Below are positions 1-11,798 of a stretch of 64,000 bases of DNA, in pieces. The DNA is from Malania oleifera (Eukaryota; Streptophyta; Magnoliopsida; Santalales; Ximeniaceae). A program made the position numbers and the translations under genes. Location of the stretch: NCBI RefSeq assembly GCF_029873635.1, contig NC_080425.1, forward strand, positions 42,726,890 to 42,790,889, read 5' to 3'. The notes under the pieces were generated by a model. That model saw only the letters and a program-made list of their open reading frames with translations, searched no databases and had not been told where the DNA came from. Numbering within the stretch: position 1 is the stretch's first letter; the number at the start of each line of letters is the position of its first letter.

Positions 1-544
1 AGTGTTAAAAACATAGAGTACTAATTATAGTGTTCACTGAAATTTTTTAAAAAACATGTCATATTTGTGCCCTGAATACAACATGTAGTGCCTTCCTAAC
101 CCCTACAAACCCCAACTTAAGACTTCAGTGTCCCCACTGAAGTAAAGATAGAAAACACCTGGAAAGTAAGGGAAGAAAGCACTGCATGGTGACAAGAAAA
201 GAACAAGTGTACCTGCACAAACACGCACCCAGCATAAAACCAGAATACTAGAAATGAAAACATCAGTACACCAAGCACAAATGACAAAAAGAAAGTCACC
301 ATTCATTCTATTATGCTTCGGGCAGTACATACAAATATGAAACACAAGGAAAGGCACAGTACAACCTAAATGATATGAAAGGTGACTAAAAAAAATAGGA
401 ATTACAAAGCACAACTCAAATATCAAACAACAAAAATATAATGAAAAAGAAAATAGAACAAATGTGCTGCACTCAAAATTCATCATCCACAGAGCCACCA
501 ATGCCATCATCAGAGTCACCAATCCCTAGATTTCCAGAATCATT
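1..544 (-). other. 3' non-coding region of the Athila-type element
   Basis: No coding frame is convincing here. On the minus strand, downstream of the env-like ORF, the sequence has GGGGACACTG followed by TTAAGTTGGGG (about 109-140). This resembles the 'GGGGACA...TTAAGTTGGGGG' block commonly seen before the 3' LTR of Athila/Tat elements. It supports reading the left flank as the 3' part of the same element. The polypurine tract and 3' LTR would lie left of base 1. Confidence 0.45.
123..142. other. Perfect 8-bp inverted repeat (hairpin)
   Basis: CTTCAGTG, loop TCCC, CACTGAAG. The arms match perfectly. It sits in the 3' region of the Athila-type element within the GGGGACACTG block. Function unknown. 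Confidence 0.6.
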
Positions 545-2590
545 TTAAGGTATGCGAGCATCGGCGACGTCATCCTCAGACCCGCTATCGGTATCAAAAG
601 GCGCAGCCACCTCATCCTCAAACTCATTAGCACTGGAAACAGTGGATGACTCGCTAGCAGTGGGAGCAGGTGGTGGAGGTTTGGGTGCACACGGTGGATT
701 AGGAACGAGGACAGACCTTATATCACGTGCCAACTGCTCAACCACACGCCGAAGGGAAGGCGCAAGTGATGGTGGCGTTCGTGCTATGGCTAGAGGCGCC
801 AGAGGTATGGTGACATCTACATGTAAGAAGAGTGTGGTCGTCATAGGCATAGTCATAGGAGGGTCTAGAATGACACTCTCTACCTCTAAAGGCGTTGTGG
901 TTGCAATCGAGGATGATGAAATGGAAACTGGATCAGTAGATGGCTCAGTAGGGGGCGTCGAAGGACTCGCGGAGGACTCGACATTGCCTAAAGAAGCAGT
1001 GACTGGTGAAGTTGCCTCCTCAGGTGGAATCAATGTCTCACTCGTACTAGAAGTCTCAATATCAATCATCACCGTAGCGCTTGTCAACAGGGTATCGCAT
1101 GGGACAGAAGACGCAGGGTGAGACTGGGTAATGGGAGACTAAGGGGCGGGAGACTGCGGAGTCGGCGATGGAGGGGCAAGTGAAGATGAGACCCCATGAG
1201 TAGCTACTATTGGAGATGGTGGGGCTGGAGATAGCTAGGGTAAAAATGCCTATGACCCAAGGGTAATTGCTAGAGCCTCAATTGGCGCAGGTGGAGATGT
1301 TGGATCTATGAATCCCGAAAATACAAATGACTCCAAAGAGTGCGAGAAGTAGACTCGCAAAAACGTAAAATATTTCTCAAAATCCATACCTCATCTCCTG
1401 CTAAGTCTCAGAAAGGTAGTGCTATAGTGCCGATGTGAACCTGTAAAAATGCTAGCGCAGACGGCCTAAGTTATCTCTTATTTGAGGCAAACTAGTGGGG
1501 GAAGCTGACGGAGGAGGCGCCATCTCTAGCTGGGCAGTAGCCGACGTGGAGGGCGTAGCAGTCACCATTTTATTCTCCTTTAGAACCCTGGGTGGTGGTG
1601 GAACTAGAGGATGTAATCGCTCGTCAAGGTCGGGGTAGAACTAGGGGACAATGAACTCCATCTCATGCCCACCGATTCACCTTCAACCATGTAGTGGCCT
1701 CCAGACTCATACTCTGGCCCCAATTCTTCTCAGTGATGACCTCTTCGATGGGAAGATGTGCATTAGGATCACCTAGGTTGATCTTATTCTTCATCAAAAT
1801 CATCATAATCAGCTGGGCGTATGGAATGAGGGGCCTCTTGGGCTCCTTGGATGGTTGTCCTCCAAGATCAGCTGAGGGACGTCAATGACCATATCCCTAT
1901 ATATGGTGTAGAGGACCTACAGGTTGACACCACGCCACTCTGAGTGCTGCCCGAATGCATAAATATTGCTCTACAAAATTAGGTCGAGTAGGAGCAGGTA
2001 ATCTGGTAGGCAATTCTTCATCTTGCACGTCCCCTTCTGAAACTCACCACCATCATAGTGTGATCCATGGAACATTTGACGGATGATGTGGTGGATGTCT
2101 GTAGAATCAATATATGACCAGGACCTATCAATCAAGTCGGCCGTCAGCTCAAACGCAATCACCTGAATCTCGATGAACTGACTGCCTGTGATAGGATTGT
2201 GCTACATGTTCTTGTAGAAATCCTGCACCAACTTTGGATGATACGACATGGTTGGCGGGGTCATATAGTGGTTGAATTTCCTCTTTTTGAGGATAGCAAT
2301 GTAGCACTTCTTCCTCTCATGGGCTCAGGTCTCGTCAAGCTGGAAAGTGTACATCGGCCTGAAGTCAGAGTCCTCGAGGGTCATCCTCTAAGCCCTCTTC
2401 CCTATGCATGTCCTCTCCTGCTCTCTTTGGGCTACCTGACCCTCTTCTTCAGTTAAGTATGTGGAATCCGATCAGACCCAAATTTGGATTCTTCCCTAGG
2501 CTAATCCTCAACTCTCTTTAGCTTGTCGGAGGCACAGAACAACTGGGGCTGCTTAAAAGCAAATAGGTACACAGTACAACGTGTCATGAT
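545..2590 (-). pseudogene. Env-like / plant 'putative transposon protein' ORF of the Athila-type element
   Basis: Minus-strand reading between about 2330 and 1800 gives pieces such as HPKLVQDFYKNM, VIAFELTADLID and NCLPDYLLLLDLIL, then a block ending VPQLILED. The spacing and hydrophobic pattern resemble the domain annotated in plants as 'putative plant transposon protein', found in env-like ORFs downstream of pol. The C-terminal part (1087-545) is an open frame of 180 residues rich in Ser, Thr and Pro with an acidic tail (SGSEDDVADA). At least three in-frame stops and a frameshift near 2400 break the ORF. A membrane or envelope role is not supported by the sequence; the name reflects position only. 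Confidence 0.5.
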
Positions 2591-3035
2591 CGAAGAAGGC
2601 CAGATAGAGATGAGGTGAATGATATGTATAATGAATATAGAGAGATATATATAACCAGAGTGGAAGAGGAAGAGTGGAGAAGAAGAGCCCTTGTGTGTAG
2701 ATGGATGCAATAAAGGCAAGGATGGATGGAGGAAGGCTGGAGAAGTGTCGCCGGAGTTTGGAGAGGCACCATCAAGGCTCGCTGGAGGTCATTAGAGGTG
2801 GGGAAGGTGTGGACAACCAGTTTAGAGGAGGTGTAATGAGCTGGTGGTGCAAAGAGATAAGGGAGAAGTGAGTTAGGGCTTCACGGGAAGAAGGGGATTT
2901 AAAATGATTTTCACAGGTTCAACCAGGTTGCACCCTGGATTAACCTGGTCGTGCCTTGGTTGCATCCCCAACTTAAGATGGAAAGTAAACTATCGACCAA
3001 GTCGGGCCTTGGTCAAACCCTTTTGGAATTTCAAT
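2591..3035 (-). other. Non-coding segment between pol and env-like ORF, left part
   Basis: Purine-rich leader-like sequence (2591-2890), then a run of variants of CCTGGTCGTGCC and CCTTGGTC (2915-3020). The latter continues at 13276 on the other side of the Tekay insertion, so both parts were one stretch of the Athila-type element. Confidence 0.5.
3031..3035. repeat. Target-site duplication (left) of the Tekay element
   Basis: TCAAT, repeated exactly at 13271-13275 right after the 3' LTR. A 5-bp duplication is normal for LTR-retrotransposon integration. Confidence 0.9.
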
Positions 3036-3320
3036 TGTAGAGACCTAAAAAATATAATAATAAAAATAATTGAAAAAGGAGAAAATTTGGTTTGGTCAAT
3101 ACCAAACCGTCGACGATTTGGAGAGGGGCGCAGAAAACCGTTGATAGTTTTGTATTTACTCCGAGCCGGTTATAGGTGAAACGGTAAAAAAGGGCAGGTT
3201 ATAGACCCAAACCGTTGACGGTTCTGTGAAGGGTGCAGAAAATCGTTGACGATTTTGTCTGCAGTGCCGATTACAAGAAAGTCTCGCAAGTAGTTTGTTA
3301 AATTAAAAATAGAATCCTCT

Positions 3321-3323
<3 letters not shown>

Positions 3324-3391
<68 letters not shown>
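3324..3391. repeat. (CT)n microsatellite in 5' LTR
   Basis: About 34 uninterrupted CT units. It is present at the same LTR position in the 3' LTR (10952-11025), so it predates or evolved with the element. Confidence 0.95.
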
Positions 3392-3394
<3 letters not shown>

Positions 3395-3897
3395 CCCTAT
3401 GGCACCCCTCCCCTTCTCTCTTCGATTTCGGCTCAATTTTAGCCCGGATCAACAATCAAGAACCACCACGAGGTTAGTGGAGAGATTCTCTACAACTTAA
3501 TCAGAGTCAATCATTGAGTTGGGATTCTAGGGCACCATCCCAAAATCAGGGTAAGTGAGGTATTTTAGGGTATAATTGTTAAATGGAGTATTTAGGACCT
3601 AAGGAATACTAAATAATAATATTTTGGACGTTGTGTTGACTAATTTGGGAAAAATGTGAATTTCAGGGTTTTGAGTTTCGAACGCTATATGCATAGGAGT
3701 TGGGATTTAATGGGCCTCCCAGTAAGCCAGGTAAGGGGAATAAATTATAACAGTTATCTTAAGAACTACTGGTTAAGTAAATATGTGAAAATGAAATTAA
3801 GATATTTTCCCTGTGAATATTGTATTAAAAATATTTGATGAAATTGTGTGGCATGAGGAACATGAATAATATTTTATACTGGGATTGTGATAAAATG

Positions 3898-3900
<3 letters not shown>

Positions 3901-3925
<25 letters not shown>
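3901..3925. repeat. (TA)n microsatellite in 5' LTR
   Basis: 25 bases of alternating TA. The matching site in the 3' LTR is longer (11536-11571). Confidence 0.9.
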
Positions 3926-3935
<10 letters not shown>

Positions 3936-5561
3936 GTTTTACTGGGAAGAAATGAGAATATGAAAGATATTGATATGTTGATATCGAAATGAAAATATAA
4001 GAAAGAAAAATATGTTTTATAGAAATGACGAAACATGATATGCAGAAATGGTTTTACTAGGAAATGATGAAATATGATATATGGATATGTTTTACAATGT
4101 TATGATAAAATGTAAGATATAGGTGTGTTTACTTGAAACGATGATATATGCGATAGAAAGATATGTTGGTACATAAATGTTTTATTGAGAAATGTTGAAA
4201 TACGTGAAATGAGATACATACTATTCTGAGATGGAATGTGTATTAAAATGATGAGAATGAATTAGAAAATGATGAGAATATTACTGATGTGATGAAATGT
4301 ACCAACATACTAAAATGTGAATACTGCAATATGAATATTGCAATGTGAATACTAAATTTTGAATACTGAATTGTGAATATTGAAATGTGAATATGAAAAT
4401 GTGGAAATGGGAACCCTCATGGACTGGAGTATTACTGAAAGTTAGGTACCGTTGCTAGTGGGATGATAAGTGCAACCACACAATCTCATGGAGAGTGTGG
4501 CGTGACAGTCGATTGTGCTAGTGAGAAGGGTAGTTTTGCCACCTTGCGTCCAGACTAGGCGTGGGCAGGCCAATCATTTTATAGAGAGGTAGTTTCATTG
4601 TTTTGATCTAACTGGGTAGGCCAACCGCGGTTTAGATCCAGCCTTCAGGCCGCACAACCTTGATTGTGGGGGGAAGCATAATGTGGTGAATATCCTTAGG
4701 GCAGCCATGAGTTACAGATGGCACATGGATGGGTTACAGTGGACACTCGTAAGCTAGAATGTGAAATGAACATGAGAAATGAAAGAGTGTGAGTTTAATT
4801 ACATAAATAATTAGGGCAAAGTAAAACTCTCCACCTGAGGGCTTACTGAATAAGGTGAGTACCCTGATAAGTATCAGTTGTAGCCTCACCCGAGTTAATC
4901 AGGCAAGGTTACAAACGATATTAGAGCAGAGGGGCACTACATGTATGGGCATGTAATCTCCTCTATTCTTGGGAACTTTGCTGATAAATATTAGTTGTAA
5001 ATGTATGAGTATGAGAAAAGGTATCAAAGCTTATAAAATTATGTTTTATGTCTATATGATTATGAGTACACATCTGTATATTTTCTCAGATGATATAATC
5101 ACTTAAAATGAGTGCATTATGATATAACTAAACTCATGTGTCACACACTATAAATAATTTATTTCGTCTTACAGAGAGGTGTCTCACCTCAATATCTAAA
5201 CATTTTAAGAAACTGTGACAGATGAGTAGATAGAGTTTCGAGATAGAAGGAGCTGATACCCTGATAGACAGGGTGAGTGTTATGAGCTAGGGATGTTTGA
5301 TTTCCCTAGAGTATTTTGTTGATTTTTGGGAATGTGTTTAGAAATGTATATATATGGTTAGAACTTTGGTTATTTGTAATTTAATTGGTTTGTAAATATT
5401 GACTTCCACTATTAGGGTTGTTTGTATGAGAATGACTGTTTACCCGGTACCCATTTCAGGTTGGGTTATATTTGAAAAGGTATCAGAGGTTGTGATGTGG
5501 CAGATGATTGATTGATCATTATTGATTAAAAAAATGATATGAAAATCAAGGCGTCACAGTT

Positions 5562-5574
5562 TGGTATCAGAGCC
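5562..5574 (+). other. Primer-binding site, initiator tRNA-Met
   Basis: TGGTATCAGAGCC starts three bases after the 5' LTR end. It matches the complement of the 3' end of plant initiator tRNA-Met, the usual primer of Ty3 chromoviruses. Confidence 0.92.
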
Positions 5575-5953
5575 TAGGTTGCTAGGTTCTGCAGACTTTA
5601 GTAAATAGTGGAATACACTGCCAGAGTATAGGAATGGATTTTGATGAGAATAGAGGGTGGGTGGATTGGGAAATGCGTTAATCATTATGGAGAATAAGAT
5701 TGAAATTTAGGGTTCTATCTTGTGTCCTGGAGGCAGGAGTTCTGTGGTTGTTTTTGTGATTTTCCTATGGTGACAACTTTAAAAAAATCATAGTAAACTA
5801 TCGCTGATTCTTGTTTTTGAGTGGTAGGACTGAATCTTAAATTGAAATTGAGGATGTTAAATGGTTATATAAGATTATTTTATAGGCCCTAGTTTGTTGG
5901 GTGTATTAGTTATGCTATGATGATAGAGTTTAAGACTATTTATCATTTTCAAG

Positions 5954-6990
5954 ATGGAGCCTGAGAGTAGCAATGCACATGCTGGAGGTGATGAAGTAGG
6001 GCCTTCCAGTAGGGGTGTCGGAGACCCTGATGCAGTGTTACGTAGCGTCACCCAGCAAGTGATGGCATAGATGGCTAGGAGTTTAGGGGAGCGGAGCTAC
6101 ACGATTGAGCAGTTTACGCATATGAAGCCCCTGTCGTTTTCTGGAGGGGTCGACCCATTAGTGGCTGAGAATTGGGTCTAGGATATTGAGGACATGTTGA
6201 TAGTGCTTTCATGTACCGAGGAGCAAAAGGTATCTTTTGCTGCATTCAAGTTGACTGGGGAGGCAAAATGTTGGTAGAAATCAGCGAGATTACTAGAGGA
6301 GCAGAGACTTGATTCTGTAGCAATGATGTGGAGCCGTTTTAAGGAGATCTTTTTTTAGCAATACTTCCTTGCTACTGTTAAAAGCTCAAAGGCAGTGGAG
6401 CTTTTGCTCTTAACGCAGGGGCATATGGTGATACAATAGTATGCTGCCAGATTTATCGAGCTGTCCCGGTTTACCCTGTATTTAGTGTCAAATGAGGAAA
6501 GAAGGCGAGGAAGTTTGAGGAGGGCTTAAGTCAGGGATTACGTGAGCAAGTTGTAGGCTTCCAGGCAATGACTTTTTTGGAGATAGTTGATAGAGCTACA
6601 GTGATTGAGAGTGGCTTACAGAGAAGCGCTGCGGCACAGAGTCAGAGGAAGAGGCCCAAGCCTCCAGATTTTCAGGTAGGGTCCAGCCGAGGGCCATGGA
6701 GGAGGCAGGATAGTAGAGGAGGTCAGAGATAGGAGATGGGAGGTCGAGCGGTATAGGGCAGACCGATGCCCCCTCTCTATTCCATATGCTACAGGAGACA
6801 CCCAGGAGAGTGTTGGGTTAGAGAGATGGCATATTGTCGGTGTCATCAGCTTGGCCATATGGCGATGGATATCCGAGCACCGCCAGCTTTTGCGCCTACT
6901 CCTAAACCATACCGAGGAGGTCATCAGGAACCCCGAGGTGGACAGCAGAGGAATACCACCCCAGCACGAGTCTATGTTTTGACACCGAAA
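5954..6990 (+). pseudogene. Tekay gag (broken)
   Basis: The start ATG at 5954 opens MEPESSNAHAGG. Further on are YTIEQFTHMKPLSFSGG and the W-rich capsid region typical of the clade. In-frame TAG stops replace expected Gln or Trp codons at several sites (for example after QQVMA and after AENWV), and there is a frameshift near 6500. The zinc knuckle near 6829-6880 reads YCRCHQLGHMAMDI: two of the expected CCHC cysteines are lost. Confidence 0.85.
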
Positions 6991-7401
6991 GATGCTGAGG
7001 CGATAGGAGATGTTGTAACAGGTACTATTTTAATTTATTCATTTACAGCTACTGCTTCGTTTGATTCAGGGGCGACTCATTCCTTTATAGCTTGGGAGTT
7101 TACCAAGTTTTTTGGGTTAGAAACTCAGTCGTTAGATGTCAGTTTTTTAGTGGCGACGCTGACTAGGACTATAGAGTTATGTAAGAAGGTACTCAGGAAC
7201 TGTCCAGTCGGTATTCAGGGGAGGTCTTTACCAGCTAACTTGGTGGTTTTAGATATGCATAGGTTTGAGGTAATTTTGGGGATGGACTGGCTAGCTGCCC
7301 ACTATACCAGTATTGACTGCCATCAAAGAGAGGTAGTGTTCAGACCTCTAGGAGGACAGGAGTATAGATTTGTAGGGTTATGTGTGCGCACCCCACCATA
7401 A
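6991..7401 (+). pseudogene. Tekay aspartic protease region
   Basis: Open for over 200 residues from 6766. The catalytic motif DSGATHSFI lies near 7060-7086, and VILGMDWLAAH follows near 7270, both standard for Ty3 proteases. The frame stops at 7399-7401. This is the best preserved coding part of the element. Confidence 0.88.
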
Positions 7402-7455
7402 ATGTTATCCGCCATTCAGGCAAGGAGGTTGTTGTTGGAGGGTCTTTAGGGATAT

Positions 7456-8900
7456 TTGGCATGCATGAAGGAAGTATCAAAAGTGGAGTTGAGGTTAGAG
7501 GATATCCCGGTAGTGAGGGATTTTCTTGATGTATTCCTCAAGGATTTGCCGGGACTACCTCCTGATCGTGAGGTAGAGTTTGCTATTGAACTAGTTCCGG
7601 GGACAGCATTGATTTCTAAAGTGCCATATAGAATAGCACTGGCAGAATTGAAAGAGTTGAAAGAATAGCTATAGGAACTGTTAGATAAGGGGGTTTATTA
7701 GGCCCAGTGTGTCACCCTGGGGAGCACCGGTATTGTTTGTGAGGAAGAAGGATGGATCGATGGGAATGTGCATTGACTATAGAGAAATTAATTAAGTGAC
7801 TATCAAGAAAAAGTACCCGCTTCCTCCCATTAATGATATGTTTGATCAATTACAGGGGACATAGATTTTCTCGAAGATAGATTTACGTTCTAGATATCAT
7901 CAGGTAAATATTAAGGCAGAAGATCTTCCAAAGACAACATTCAGGACTTGGTATGGCCACTATGAATTCCTGGTTATGCAGTTTCGATTAACAAATGCTC
8001 CTGCAGTGTTCATGGATTTGATAAATAAGGTCTTCCACCAGTATTTGGACTAGTTCATGGTAGTGTTTATTGATGACATGCTGGTGTATTCAAAGAGCCT
8101 AGAGGAACACAAGGAACATCTAAGGATAGTGCTTCAGGTGCTAAGAGAAAGGAAATTGTATGTGAAATTCAAGAAGTGCAAGTTCTAGCTAGAGCAAATT
8201 ACCTCCCTGGACACGTGGTATCCAAGGGTGGTATTTTGGTGGATTCGAGCAAGATCAAAGCGGTAGTAGACTAGGTGCGACCTAAGAATATGCAAGAAAT
8301 CAGAAGTTTCCTAGCATTGGCTGGGTACTACCACATATTTGTTGAAGACTTCTCTAAATTATCAGGTCTTTTGACAAGATTGACCGGGAAAGGTTTGAAG
8401 TTTGAGTGGTCTGATGAATTTGAATGGAGTTTCTAGGAGTTGAAGCAACGACTCATCACTGCACCGATTTTGAAGATTCCTTCAAGAGAAGAGGGTTTCG
8501 TAATTTACTGTGATGCATCACATAAAGGACTCGAATGTGTTCTGATGTAGTAGGAGAGAGTTGTAGCATATGTCTCTCGATAGTTGAAATAATATAAGAA
8601 AAATTACCCTACCCATGATTTGGAGTTAGTAACGGTAGTCTATGCACTAAAAATTTGGAGACACTATCTATATGGGGGTAGGTGTGAGATTTTTACCAAT
8701 TATAAAAGCCTGAAGTACTTCTTCACGCAAAAAGAATTAAACATGAGGCAGAGGATATGGGTGGAACTGATAAAAGATTATGACTGCACCATCAGTTACC
8801 ACCCGGGAAAAGCTAATGTGGTGGCTGATGCTTTAAGCCAAAAATCAGTAGGTTCATCAGTATCTGCAGTGGTGATACGGCATCTGATCCAGATGGATTT
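7456..8900 (+). pseudogene. Tekay reverse transcriptase and RNase H (broken)
   Basis: RT begins with [20 protein letters not shown] near 7545-7605. The catalytic block reads FIDDM at 8066-8080. Frameshifts lie between 7668 and 8066 and again before 8620. RNase H follows with CDAS near 8512, and TNYKSLKYF near 8697 where TDHKSLKY is expected, so the Asp of that motif is lost. Many stops, nearly all TAG. Confidence 0.88.
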
Positions 8901-8913
8901 ATAAAGGCTCGGT

Positions 8914-10410
8914 GTGGAACTTGTAGAGAGCGATCATCAGACATTTATTGCCAATCTGGTATTACAATCGACCCTACAAGAAAGAATTAAAGCGGCTCAA
9001 AGGAGTGATGCGGAGTTAGTAGAGCTTATAAATCAAGTACAGAATGGTCAAGAAGCAGAATTCAATATCTCAGATGACGAGGCTTTGAAATTTTGTACCT
9101 GGTTGTGTGTGTCTGCTGATGCCGAGATTAATAGGATTATCCTAGAGGAAGCACATAGATCCATGTATACTGTACACCCTGGTAGTACTAAAATGTACAA
9201 TGATCTTTAGGAATCTTTTTGGTGGAGCAATATGAAAAGAGAGATCATTGAGTTTGTGAATCAATGTTTGACATTCTAGCAGGTGAAAGCTGAGCATCAA
9301 AGACCGGCGGGATCATTACAGCCACTTCACATTCCTGAGTGGAAGTGGGAGCATATAGCAATGGACTTTGTCACAGGGTTACCGCCGACATTACATGGAC
9401 AGAACGCCATTTGGGTATTCATAGATCAATTGACAAAGACTACCAATTTCCTTCCTATTAGGGTTAACTACTCCATGAGTAGACTGGAAGAGTTGTATAT
9501 GTAGGAGAAAGTTAGATTGCATGGCTTGCCAGTGTCCATAGTTTCAGACTAAGACCCACAGTTCACATCTCATTTCTAGAGGAGTTTACAAGGAGCCATA
9601 GGTTCTCATTTTTCATTCAGCACTGCATTTTATCCATAGACAGATGGGCAGACAGAGAAAACAATACAGATACTGGTGGATATTCTATGAGCATGTGTGC
9701 TAGACTTCGGAGGCAGTTGGATGTAGTTCATACCACTGGTCGAGTTTGTTTATAATAACAGCTACCAGGCCAACATTGAGATGGCACCATATGAAGCATT
9801 GTACAGTAGGAGGTGCCAATTTCTGTTGTATTGGGAAGAGATTGGGGAAAGACAGATTTTGGAGCTAGAGTTGATACAGCAGACTCAAGATAAATTCAAA
9901 CTCATCAGAGACAGGATCAGAATAGCATAAAGTCAACAGAAGAGCTATGCAACTCGCTAACGAGAGTTAGAGTTTGATGTAAGGGATCATGTGTTTTTGA
10001 AAGTGGCACCAATGAAAGGAGTTATGAGATTTTGGAGGAAGGGTAAACGGAGCCCTAGGTATATTGGACCATTCGAGATTCTTGAAAGAATGGGTCCAGT
10101 TGCCTACAGGTTGGCATTACCACCGGTCTTGTATAGAATCCATGACATATTTCACGTTTCCATGTTGAGGAAATATGTCCCAGATCCCTCCCATGTGATC
10201 AGTTATAAGGCGCTGGAGCTTGGTGATGTCTTGTCTTGCAAAGAAGTGCCAATGCAGATTCTAGACTGAAAGGAGCAAGAGTTGCATACAAAGAGGATTC
10301 CACTGGTAAAAACGTTATGGTGCAATCATGCAGTTGAGGAAGTTTCGTGGGTATTAGAGGAACAGATGCACCAGAGATACCCACACTTGTTTAGTGGGAC
10401 CCAGAGTTGA
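8914..10410 (+). pseudogene. Tekay integrase with chromodomain-like C terminus (broken)
   Basis: The zinc-binding H...H part lies near 9151-9175 (HRSMYTVHPGSTKMY); the second Cys of CLTC is changed (CLTF, about 9270). The core has WKWEHIAMDFVTGLPP near 9340 and the DGQTE block near 9643. The C terminus has [26 protein letters not shown] and the final SW..EE...RYPHLF before TGA at 10408-10410. Multiple TAG stops break it. Confidence 0.88.
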
Positions 10411-10661
10411 ACAGGGAAAAAGAAAAGTGAATAACAAGTTATGTATTTTGATTTGTATAGTGTAGTGTAGGATAGATAGTGTTTTTGGTTTTAGGATTAG
10501 AATGGTTTTGGGAGAATTTTCTTTGAATAGTTGTAATCTCTCATAATCCTCAATAACCACGATATTCTTTTGCCATAAGTGAGGGTAATTAATAAAATGA
10601 TGGTGTTCTCCTTAAGAATGGAAAATGTGATAGATGGCAAATTTCGAGGACGAAATTTTAT

Positions 10662-10674
10662 AAGGATGGGAGAA
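10662..10674 (+). other. Polypurine tract of the Tekay element
   Basis: AAGGATGGGAGAA lies directly before the 3' LTR, after the conserved block CGAGGACGAAATTTT. Confidence 0.8.
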
Positions 10675-10949
10675 TGTAGAGACCCAAAAAATATAATAAT
10701 AAAAATAATTGAAAAAGGAGGAAATTTGGTTTGGTGAAGACCAAACCGTCAATCGTTTGGAGAGGGGTGCAGAAAACCATCGACGGTTTTATATTTACCG
10801 CGGGCCGGTTACAGGGGAACGGTAAAAATGGGCAAGTTAAAGACCCAAGTCGTCAACGATTTTGTGAAGGGTGCAGAAAACTATCAACGGTTTTGTCTAC
10901 AGTGCCGCTATAAGAAAGTCCTGCTAGCAATTTGTTAAATTAAAAATAG

Positions 10950-10951
<2 letters not shown>

Positions 10952-11025
<74 letters not shown>
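10952..11025. repeat. (CT)n microsatellite in 3' LTR
   Basis: About 37 CT units, the counterpart of the tract at 3324-3391. Confidence 0.95.
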
Positions 11026-11028
<3 letters not shown>

Positions 11029-11532
11029 ATCCCTACGGCACCCCTTCCCTTCTCTCTTCAGTTTCGGCTCCATTGTAGCCCAGATCAATAATCAGGAACC
11101 ACCACGAGGTTTGTGGGGAGATTCTTTACAACTTAATTGGAGCAGATCGTTGAGTTGGGATTCTAGGGCATCATCCCAAAATCAGGGCAAGTGGGGTATT
11201 TTAGGATATAATTCTTAAATTGGAGTATTTGGGACCTAGGGAATACTAAATTATAATATTCTAAAGGTTGAGTTGATTAATTTGAGGAAAATGTGAATTT
11301 CAAGGTTTTGAGTTTCAAACGCCGCATGCGTAGAAGTTGGGATTTAACGGGCCTCTTAGTAAGTCAGGTAAGAGGAATAAATTATAATAGTTATTTTAAG
11401 ATACTAGTTGAGTAAATATGTGAAAATGAAATTAAGATATTTTCCCTGTGAATAGTGTGTTAAGAATATCAAATGAAATTATGTGGCATGAGAAACGTGA
11501 ATAATATTTTATACGAGGATTGTGATAAAATG

Positions 11533-11535
<3 letters not shown>

Positions 11536-11571
<36 letters not shown>
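11536..11571. repeat. (TA)n microsatellite in 3' LTR
   Basis: Counterpart of the shorter tract at 3901-3925, followed by a GTAT-rich stretch (11572-11595). Confidence 0.9.
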
Positions 11572-11579
<8 letters not shown>

Positions 11580-11735
11580 AATGTATGTATGTATATGTTT
11601 TACTGGGAAGAAATGAGAATATGAAATATATTGATATGTTGATACCGAAATGAAAATATGAGAAAGAAAAATATCTTTTATAGAAATGACGAAACATGAT
11701 ATGCATAAATGGTTTTACTAGGAAGTGATGAAATA

Positions 11736-11737
<2 letters not shown>

Positions 11738-11795
<58 letters not shown>
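11738..11795. repeat. (TA)n expansion unique to the 3' LTR
   Basis: About 58 bases of TA where the 5' LTR has only 'gatatatggatatg' (near 4074). This is post-insertion slippage in one LTR. Confidence 0.9.

Positions 11796-11798
<3 letters not shown>

Larger units (their letters stand above)
3036..5558 (+). repeat. 5' LTR of the Tekay element
   Basis: 2523 bp, TG...CA ended. It carries four near-palindromic copies of AACCGTYGACGRTT in its first 230 bases, a (CT)n tract (3324-3391) and a (TA)n tract (3901-3925). The rest is AT-rich with many 'gaaatgtgaat' type repeats (4310-4400). Confidence 0.92.

Noticed and set aside
103-522. 139-residue minus open frame rich in Phe, Leu and Cys
   Set aside because: Lies in the AT-rich 3' region of the Athila-type element, in a frame next to the env-like ORF tail; no family features. 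The hydrophobic look follows from composition.
552-1121. 189-residue plus-strand open frame
   Set aside because: Antisense shadow of the Ser/Thr/Pro-rich tail of the env-like ORF; the minus strand has the coherent order with the rest of the element.
3170-3436. Open frame with an (RE)n run
   Set aside because: Simply the translation of the (CT)n microsatellite in the LTR.
10199-10560. Minus open frames over the end of the Tekay integrase
   Set aside because: Shadows of the plus-strand chromodomain end, which carries the conserved motifs.
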